Source: Stomorhina lunata
Lineage: Eukaryota > Arthropoda > Insecta > Diptera > Rhiniidae
Assembly: GCA_933228675.1 (NCBI GenBank)
Contig: OW121741.1
Location: 115,194,694-115,258,693, forward strand
DNA: 64,000 nt
Reading direction: 5' to 3'
The position numbers and the translations under genes were made by a program. The notes below the pieces were generated by a model. It did no database searches. It saw nothing but the letters and a program-made list of their open reading frames with translations, and was not told the DNA's origin. Position 1 is the stretch's first letter; every line of letters starts with the position of its first letter. This document shows positions 56,325-64,000 of this stretch, piece by piece.

Positions 56325-56645
56325 TTTATTGTGTCTTTGTGTAGCCAAGATTGTAACCGACTTAGTTAGGTATACTAGTCAGCATTTTTGTTATTTTCTG
56401 ATCTTATTTGACTATTTTTCGACTGCCGCGGACGATTAAAACAATCGAATATGCTATCATTTTCGATTCGAAAAAGACTGTGCCTTCGGGAGAAATTGGT
56501 ACCCTAGCCGCGACTCCCTTGAGAGAATCTTTTATGAGCACCTTTATGAATCTTTTACGAGCCATTTTCGAGTCATTTTTGAGTCAATTTTGATTATTTT
56601 TCAGTTGATTCAAAAAAAGTAACATTGCCTTTACAATTTTACATA
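56325..56645. other. Mixed interval, possible SINE scrap
   Basis: TTTTTCGACTGCCGCGGACG at 56413 resembles TTTTATCGACGGCCGCGAAC at 56770 and may be a body fragment of the same SINE. The 61-codon open frame at 56408-56593 has no recognisable domain. Confidence 0.35.
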
Positions 56646-56649
56646 TGTA

Positions 56650-56866
56650 GAGTGTGTTTATACGAATTGAGTTACCTTAGAGAGAGAAAGAGTAGAGAGA
56701 TGAAGTGTGGTGTAAAGTCTATTTTTAGAACACTGAAGCAGTTGAGCTATTTTTGTTATTTTATTTATTTTTTATCGACGGCCGCGAACTGGGATCGAAC
56801 TTAGGCTACAAATGATATCTTATGTTTAGTAGTCGGTGTGCTAACCCACTTAGCTACAGTACCCAT
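56650..56866 (-). mobile_element. Probable tRNA-derived SINE
   Basis: On the minus strand GGGTACTGTAGCTAAGTGGG contains an A box (TAGCTAAGTGG, 56856-56846), and AGTTCGATCCC (56801-56791) is a good B box, 45 bp apart, as in an RNA polymerase III internal promoter. The 5' acceptor bases have no partner 3' of the B box, where GCGGCCGTCG leads into an A/T-rich body and a pyrimidine-rich CTCTCTACTCTTTCTC stretch. This is a SINE head, not a functional tRNA gene. The 3' boundary is a guess. Confidence 0.55.
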
Positions 56867-57317
56867 TATCTATGCGCGTTAAAAAGTATTTCAAAACCAA
56901 CACCATAGGAGTAACCTTTTTATCATCTAACTGTGCAAAATCTGTTTGCAAAATATCGTTAAAAACGATCGAATTTCAATCCCTTAAATGTTTCATTTTT
57001 AATGAATATGCTTTTTGTTATTGTATTTTTAAATAGTAAATTCTAAAGCATAAGCGCGAATCTACTTCGACTAGTTTTTTAATCGCGCAGGTGACAAATT
57101 GTTTTTTGGTCTTCCAAACTGGTTAAAAATGACTCATTTGGGTGATTTTTCAAAAAATAATCTTCTAAATGCAGACTGGGTACGTAGAAATAAATTATTT
57201 GTGCGTAAGTTCGTAAGTGTGTGCGTAAGTTCAGTACAACCTTGTTTTCAGATCAGGCTTGGATATTACAAATTAATTATAGATGCTCGACGCAGCGTAC
57301 CTTTTTATACAAATGGT

Positions 57318-57376
57318 ATCAAAATCTCAATTTACTTAAAAATTAGTCCACTTTTAAAGTAAATTGAGATTTTGAT
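57318..57376. repeat. 25-bp inverted repeat with 9-nt loop
   Basis: 57318-57342 starts ATCAAAATCTCAATTTACTT, and 57352-57376 is its reverse complement with a single mismatch. Total 59 nt. Confidence 0.9.
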
Positions 57377-58658
57377 TAGGTTTCATATTAAGCAGACGAT
57401 ATGTATGTAAATGTATCCATGTTTAACACATCTAATCTATTGTTTGATGACATTTAACTCTTTGTTGTTTACTTGCTGGCAACAATGAAGTCAATAGACT
57501 ACATTATTGATAACTTAGGCAAAGTATAGTTCAATTGTTTCCCTCACAAAGCTTAGGTCGTATTCTTGAATAATAAAGAAATATATTTTTAAAAAATTAT
57601 GAAGACTTCTTTAATTTTTTAGCACCTCAATTAGCACCATGAAAAAGTTGGTTTTTGTAAGAATTGGTTTATGCTTTAGCAATAATTATACTTGGGTAAC
57701 AAATATTCTTCATAATTTATTAGCACCATGAAGAAGTTGAAAACTCTAAAAAGGCCGATTAAAATTAATATAAAATTCCATGGCGTACTTCTTAAAATTC
57801 TTATCAGATAATTAAAATTTCATGCTGAAATCCAGACATGGTTCGGCATTTAAATTAAAAATTTAGACAGTTAAATTAATATTTGGCTGTAAAAAATTCT
57901 AACAGCTAATTTGTTTACTTAAGAAGCTTTCTATAGTTACTTAAACACAAATCAAGATGTAAAAGCCAGGTTTTTACAACATAACTTTTGTTGTCAATTC
58001 ATTACAAACAGACAAAAATCTTTAGCTCTAACAATTTCCCATGAACTCTGGTATTAAGAAGAAAATAATTAAAATATCATTTATTTATACTGTCGGCAAG
58101 ACAACACCCATTTGAAAAATTTTGAAAAATCACACAAAAAAAAAAATAAATAAAAGAAAATTCCAAGAAAAAAAGAAAGCTTTTTCAAAATTATTTTTGC
58201 TTCTTCGACTACTTAACATCCGTTAAATTGTATAAATAAACACTAAAGCACTTTAGGTATTTTTGAAAATCATTTGTCTCTTGGCCCATTCGTCGTCTGT
58301 TGGTCTCTGTGTTCCTGCGTCCGTCTGTTCGTAGACCTCTCTGCCTATATGTGATTTTATATTAATAAACCCAGTTTTAACATCTCGAAATGTTTTTTCA
58401 CATTAAATATTGTCATGTATGAGTAAATCTTTAATGTAAGAGGAGGGTTTAACGCTTGAAAAAATTGTGTTTATAATTTTTTTTTTAAACTTGTATTATT
58501 TTATTGTTATTAGTTAGAAAAAAAAAAGTACAAGCACCAAACGTAAGCCCATGTAGTTAATTTTATCATTTATTTATTATTTAGAAAAAGAAAAATACAT
58601 TCATAAAACTTGGTTTAAACCAGTATTTGATTACTAGTTTTTTAGTGTAGTTAAAAAC
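57377..58658. other. AT-rich interval without genes
   Basis: TAGCACCATGAAAAAGTTG (57635) and TAGCACCATGAAGAAGTTG (57721) form a short direct repeat. CGTCCGTCTG and CTCTGCCTATATG at 58318-58350 are simple pyrimidine-rich sequence. No gene recognised. Confidence 0.45.
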
Positions 58659-59000
58659 AAACAAGTTATAGTTGGTCAAGTCCGAACATATATTATTCTA
58701 CACCACTGAATCATATGTGGACCAAATCTTAATAAACAATGAATCTTTATTAAATTTTGGTACCATTCAAACATTTTTTGAGATTTATGTTATTTCCAAA
58801 AAATTGATTTTGTATTTGACTGAGGACCTGATGTACACATATTTACAGTGTAAACTTTACACAAAATTATATTGAATTTTTGCAAAAAACTCTAGTTTCT
58901 TCTCATTAGAGGCGTCTAGAAGGTCACATATGGAAGATATAGTCATATATAAATCGACTTAGATGAAAATTTTTACAGAGATTTGTATTTTTTTAATATT
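58659..59000 (+). mobile_element. Strongly diverged INE-1-like fragment
   Basis: ACAAGTTATAGTTGGTCAAG and TCCGAACATATATTATTCTA correspond to the 5' hairpin region with several changes. AAACATTTTTTGAGATTTATG and GGTCACATATGGAAG follow in the expected order. The 3' part is not found. Confidence 0.45.
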
Positions 59001-59479
59001 TATGCCTAAGGCTTAGTTGTTTAAATACTATCGTAGTATGAAATCCATATGACGTTTAGTTAGTCCTAACCTTCAAAACAGCTGTCGGGCAGTCAGTTTG
59101 CGAAATATTGCATTTTTAGTGCAGCAACTTTTGATAGTTTAAAGTAAATCAATTGCTTTTTGTCAAAAAAAAATTAGTTACAGATTTAGCTTATTTATTT
59201 GATAACATTATAAGATCCATCGATCTAAGAAGTCCACCTGAGACTCTATTATCAAAGTAATAGACAATTAGATAGGCTCCGCTTCTACCGAGAGCAAGAT
59301 CATATCCGAATAACTTGATCTCAATATTGTACCCGGTTCATCTGGGCGAGCTTGTAGACGCTTCAATTTACCCGGTTTGAGAGCACCGTCAGGTTGCTCC
59401 TATTCTTTTGGAACTTAAGCTCGGTTAAAAGTAAAAAAGTTTCTTAATGATTAAAGATAGGTTATTTGTTGCGATAAAT

Positions 59480-60045
59480 TATCGGCACAGGGATCGGCTA
59501 ACTACAAGTTATAATGAAATAATGTTTCGAATGCTTCAGCCCTCGGTTGAATAACTTTGGTTCGAGGGTAAGCACTTCGGATGATAATTATCCGATCTGT
59601 TATCTACAATATTAAATCCGAAAAGGTAAATACTTCAATTCTCCGATAAAATAAAATCTTCGTCTCTCGATCGGCTAACTACACATCTACAATCTGACGA
59701 GAACAATACTTTGGTTCTGTATTGGCTGACTACGAAGCCACAATCCGACGAGTTAAATGACTTGACTCACGATCGGCTATCTACAAGGCAAAGTAATAGG
59801 CCAATGAGATGTAATCTTCGGCTCTTGATCGGCCAACTACCGATCTACAATCCGACGAGATAAATGTTTCTGTTCTTAGTCGACTACCTACAAGGCTAAA
59901 TAATATTCCGCTGAGTAACATATTAGGCTGTCGATCGGCTTCCTATGGTATTCAATGAGACTAAATACTTTGGCTATCAGTCGGCTAACGAAAAGTTAAT
60001 ATTTTCCGATGGAACAAAATCTTCGGTTCTCGATCGTCAAATAAG
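59480..60045 (+). repeat. 45-60-bp GC-richer minisatellite
   Basis: About ten diverged units built on GATCGGCTAACTACAAG, then TCTACAATCCGACGAG, ATAAATACTTTGGTTCT. The lead phrase occurs near 59490, 59680, 59722, 59782, 59838, 59880, 59934, 59979 and 60030. Short frames through it (59945-60130 plus, 59985-60269 minus) are incidental. Stands out from its AT-rich surroundings. No family recognised. Confidence 0.8.
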
Positions 60046-60299
60046 GCATATAATAAATACCTTAAGGAAAAACTTTCTGTTCTGTTTCTTTTCAGATTTA
60101 AAAACTTATGCTTGTAGAGATATAGACTAGATAAGAATTGAATGTATACAAGAAAACTTAGGCAGGGCTGACAGAAATTTTTCGTGAAAAATCGGAATAT
60201 TTTTCCAAAAAAAATCGGCATTATCGGCAGTAAATTTTTTAGAAATCTGCAAAAAATCGGAATAGTCAAAAATATATCTCAAACATAGCCGAATATTAA

Positions 60300-60815
60300 A
60301 AAAATGTTCATTGAAAATGTTTCTATAGCACAAACTTTTATATATGTTGAAAATAAAAAAAAAAAAATCATATTGAAAATTTCTCTATACAAAAAATTTT
60401 ATACTAAAAATTCTTCTGTACAAAAAATCTTATACTGAAAATTTTTCTATACTAAAATTGTTATTGGAAAACTTTTCTATTCCAAAAAATTTTATATAGA
60501 AAATTTTTCTATAAAAAAAATTTTATATGTTATATTTTTCCATACAAAAAAATTTTATGTTGAAAATTTTTCTATGCAAAAAAATTGTATCTAGAACATT
60601 TTTCTGTGCAAAAAATTTTATAAGGAAAATTTTTCTATTAAAAAAATTAAATTTGAAAAATTCTTCTTTACAAAAAAAATTATATAGGGAAATATTCGAT
60701 CGAAAAAATTTTAAATGGAAAATTTCACAAAAAAAAAATGTAAATATAAAATTTTTCTATAGAAAAATAATTATATTGAAAATGTTTCTGTGGAAAAAAT
60801 TTTATATAGCACATT
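60300..60815 (+). repeat. Decayed satellite-like array related to family B
   Basis: Irregular 28-33-bp repeats of GAAAATTTTTCTATACAAAA, then AAATTTTATAT. The 105-codon frame at 60527-60844 is translated repeat (FLCKKI/NFYRK-like patterns) and not a gene. Confidence 0.75.
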
Positions 60816-61580
60816 TTTTTTATTCAGTGTTTCGGAATTATTGAAAACTTATATCGTTTTTAATCTCTAGGCACAAAGAGAACATAGAAAATATCGATAT
60901 CAATGTATTGGTGATTTTACAAACAAAGAGACTAAGAACAAATAAATATTTTCTTGTACTCTTTTGCATATGTTTTGTTGTTGCTAATTCTAATATAAAG
61001 CGACAAGAACCTCGTTCATTGGCTGCTATCATACAAATGAGTATTTTTCGTATTTAAGTTTGTTTTTTTTGGTTCGTGTTGTGTATGTGAAAATTACGAT
61101 TTGTGCTTGGCCCCTAGGGGCTAATTTGAACATCATGGCTCTAATTTTTTATATATTAAAAAATCAAATCTGGCAGGTCTGACAACGGCACATTACACGT
61201 CTTGATATATAGGGAATTTATATTTAGCTATGTAAACGCAGGTTTAGCGAGATTTCGCAACCGACCAAAATCAGTATTTTAGAAAGCGTCTTGTAAAATA
61301 TTCGTCAAAGATTTGGGAAAGCAAAATCTATTAGATTAATAACGACTATAACATAGCGTTTTTAAGGTGGGATTTGAGTAAGAAATCGCGATAAATGGAC
61401 ATATTTGCAGAAAATAATGCTGCTACATCGAAAACGATAGAAGTCAACCCAATTGTCATGAATTCAACCCAATTGTCATGAATTATTAGTATTTTTGTGG
61501 CAAAAAGTGTTCAAAACATCAATTTTCTAAAATTCAAGTGAGTGTAAAACTAATCTTCTTGTGCTTCACTTACAACTGTT
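60816..61580. other. AT-rich interval without genes
   Basis: CAACCCAATTGTCATGAATT is tandemly repeated once near 61446-61485. Nothing else recognised. Confidence 0.4.
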
Positions 61581-61628
61581 CAAACTTATAATACCCTTCC
61601 CACCTACGATGGTGTAGGGTATGTATAG
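61581..61628 (+). mobile_element. INE-1-like 3'-end scrap
   Basis: AAACTTATAATACCCTTCCC, ACCTACGATGGTGTAGGGTA is the terminal 40 bp of the INE-1-like copies (compare 17281-17325). Confidence 0.5.
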
Positions 61629-62990
61629 TAATCAATAATTTATAACTACATATGCTGTGTTGCTAAATGTAGACAATCAATTAATAAAATATTTAAAAAA
61701 AAACCGGTAAAGTACAATTTTTATTTAATTTTTTAACACTTTGTTTTTGTAGCAAAATTTTATATACATACAAATTTATTTTATCGTTTCTCTATTAAAC
61801 TTGTCTATCGTCTGTCTTTTAAAAATATAAATTTTGCTTAAGTATTTCTACCAAAATTTTGTTTATATCTCTCTCATTTGTCTTAAAGTTTACTTTACAG
61901 TCATTAACCTTTTGAAGAGGATTTACTGCAATTGCAATTTGTCTTTATCCTTTACTTAGATGTTTAGCAGTTCATAGTTTTAATTACTTTCATTTTGAGA
62001 GTTTGGGGGTTTAACTTCAGTTTAGCCATAAGCTGTAGATGATAGTAAAAGTAGTTGGACAGACATTGTATAATATAACATCTGCTCGAGGAGTATAATG
62101 AGTCAGTCATAAAGTTGTGTATTGGAAGTTGTTGGCTTTAAAGAAAATTTCCTATAAAAGCAAAATTAATTGGTATAGATTAATGCCAATGGCTGGTTAG
62201 TAGGAATGAAATTCGAAAATGTTTTGCTATTTTTATTTAAGAAAATTTGGAAAATTTTACTGTTTTAAGGTTAAGATTAAGATCTTCAAATGATGTTAAA
62301 CACAGATTGTATTTTGCTTATAGAATGTAGATTAATGGATGTGTCAAATCCAAATTAGTATTTTCTATTTCTTTTATACAAAGATTGATTTTGACTTTTA
62401 CTTTATATTAAAGTTGACTCATATTCAGAGCAATTAAAATTAATTTTTACAGCTTCCACAACAACAAAAAACAGACACAGGTGCATAAATATACATAATA
62501 TCACCTTGACTGCAACCACATCTGACTCATTTCACAATAAAAATTAATTATTTTTCCTAGTGACAAATTTACTTATTAAACAAATTGCAATAAAAATCTT
62601 CAACAAATGAATATAGTATTAAAAAAAAAATGATAAATAAATAATTGTTTTCTCAACAAATTATTATAAATACCTTAATTACTTACATACAGTGTGACTT
62701 TTAATAAGTAAATAAATACAAAAATTGTATATCGAAAAAAAAAATTGTTTTTTTCCTCTTATTTATTTTGATATTTATCGCAATTATCTTTGACGTCATA
62801 TTTTAGTATTCAGTCGTTTGTATGACACAGATAAGCTTTACGTTTTTATTTATACAGAAGATAATTGTAAATACAAATGAAACCTACTTTCGAATTAAGT
62901 TTTTATTTAAAGAGAAAGAATCATTTTACCCCATAGAAAAAGGAATAATGGTGGTTAAAAAAGAGGTTTGGAATGCAACCAATTTTTTTT
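61629..62990. other. AT-rich interval without genes
   Basis: No coding, RNA or repeat evidence beyond homopolymers. Confidence 0.45.
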
Positions 62991-64000
62991 CAAATTAATT
63001 TCTACAGCAAGATTTTCGAAGTTCTTAAATTTGTATAGAAAAATTTGAAAAATTTAAATTTTTTTAGGAAAATTTTAAAGAACTTTTAGGAAACTTTTAA
63101 AAATTTTTTTATTTCTATGATAAAATTTTCAAATTTTATAGGAAAATTTTAAAAGTTTGGTATTTTTTAATTGGAAAATTTTATTTTTTTTTTTTCAAAA
63201 CTTTGCTAATTTTTTTAGAAAAATGTTCAAAATTTAAAATTTATTTATTTGTATATGGTAATTTAAAATATTTTAGTTTTAATTTAGGAAAGTTTTAAAC
63301 AATTTTTATAGGAAACTTTAAAAAATTTCTATTTCTATGGAAAAATTTTCAAGTTTTGTTGTTTTTCCAGAAAAATTTTAAATATTGTTATTTGTATAGA
63401 ATAATTTTAAAATTTTAGTATTTTTTAATTGGAAAATTTTAAGATTTTTTCAAAATTTTTCAAGAAAAGTTTTAAGAAAATTTTCAAAATTTTTTCTAAT
63501 ATTTCTATGGGAAATTTAAAATTTTTTATGAAAATTTTAAACATTTAAAAATTTTGCTATTTTTATCGGAAAATCTTCAAAGTTTAGCTATTTTTTAATA
63601 GGAAAGTTTTTAAAATTTTGCTTAGTTTTAATAAAAAAATTTTAAGATTGTGCTATTTTTTATAGGAAAATTTTCAAAGTTTTGATATTTTATAATAGAA
63701 AATGTTGGTGCTTTTTAATATAAATATTTTGCTACTTTTTATATTTCAATAGAAAAATTTTGCTATTTTTAAAAAGGAAAATTTTGAAATTTTTAATTTT
63801 CAAAAATTTGTCTATTTTTTAATACGAAAATTTTTAAAAATTGATATTTTTTAATAGGAAAATTTTTGTTATTTTATGAGAATTTTAAAAATATTGCTAT
63901 TTTTCAATATGAAAATTGTCAAAATTTGGAAAGGAAAGTGGTCAAAATACTTTTATCTTTCAATAGGAATATTTTGCTATTTTTTAAAATTTTCAAAAAT
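62991..64000 (-). repeat. Decayed family A satellite in reverse orientation
   Basis: Repeated GCTATTTTT-ATAGGAAAATTTTC-AAAATTTTG-type words (clearest at 63555-63685) are the reverse complement of the family A unit at 1-1155. Unit spacing is irregular and units are heavily mutated. Runs to the window end. Confidence 0.65.

Noticed and set aside
56770..56866. A functional tRNA gene on the minus strand
   Set aside because: A and B boxes are good but the acceptor stem cannot form, and no poly-T terminator follows at the right distance. A SINE head fits better.
60527..60844. 105-codon open frame rich in Phe, Lys and Asn
   Set aside because: It is translation of a decayed tandem repeat. The periodic peptide pattern follows the DNA unit.

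Overview
This window reads as non-genic, strongly AT-rich DNA from a fly. The interspersed repeats (INE-1/DINE-1-like elements, APE-type LINEs, several Tc1/mariner-superfamily fragments) and the simple repeats (GGAT, CAG, GAAT runs) suggest a calyptrate dipteran such as a blow fly or house-fly relative. That placement is inferred from repeat style, not from a host gene. I found no convincing host exon. The only long reading frame belongs to a retrotransposon on the minus strand at about 46.1-49.0 kb, and nearly every other open frame is a chance frame inside a repeat.

Layout. 0-1.15 kb: a 31-bp satellite array cut by the window edge. 2.3-5.9 kb: a direct duplication of about 1.7 kb, each copy carrying a 19-20-bp minisatellite rich in TGCTGAGTCAT. 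6.8-17.6 kb: a cluster of INE-1/DINE-1-like elements, two of them head to tail, plus two small non-LTR retrotransposon relics (10.4 kb and 15.5-16.2 kb). 19.9-21.2 kb: a 29-bp tandem array flanked by a 120-bp direct repeat. 22.4 kb: a decayed mariner transposase. 25.1-25.7 kb: a long inverted repeat built of tandem units. 28.0-28.9 kb: a tandem-unit repeat and a plus/minus/plus foldback. 31.4-33.8 kb: an apparently identical 1211-bp tandem duplication holding a transposase relic. 34.0 kb: a 107-bp foldback MITE.

35.4-38.8 kb and 40.4-43.6 kb: two large arrays of a 29/31-bp palindromic satellite, clearly related to the array at the window start. 43.9-44.6 kb: a pogo-like non-autonomous element with another repeat inside it. 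45.6-49.2 kb: an almost complete APE-type LINE, interrupted by one in-frame TAG and ending in a 26-nt A tail, inserted next to an older copy of the same family; a third, ruined copy lies at 50.65-51.1 kb. 49.9-50.3 kb: a perfect 35-bp inverted repeat inside a diverged repeat. 54.2-55.1 kb: an internally deleted Tc1/mariner-superfamily element with both terminal inverted repeats. 55.3-60.1 kb: two minisatellites, an inverted internally deleted INE-1-like copy, a probable tRNA-derived SINE head and a short near-perfect hairpin. 60.3-60.8 kb and 63.0-64.0 kb: decayed satellite-like sequence, the last in reverse orientation relative to the array at position 1.

There are no pathways or operons. 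What unifies the window is repeat biology: one 29-31-bp satellite family in several arrays and in both orientations, frequent inverted repeats able to form long hairpin RNA, and nested insertions giving relative ages.
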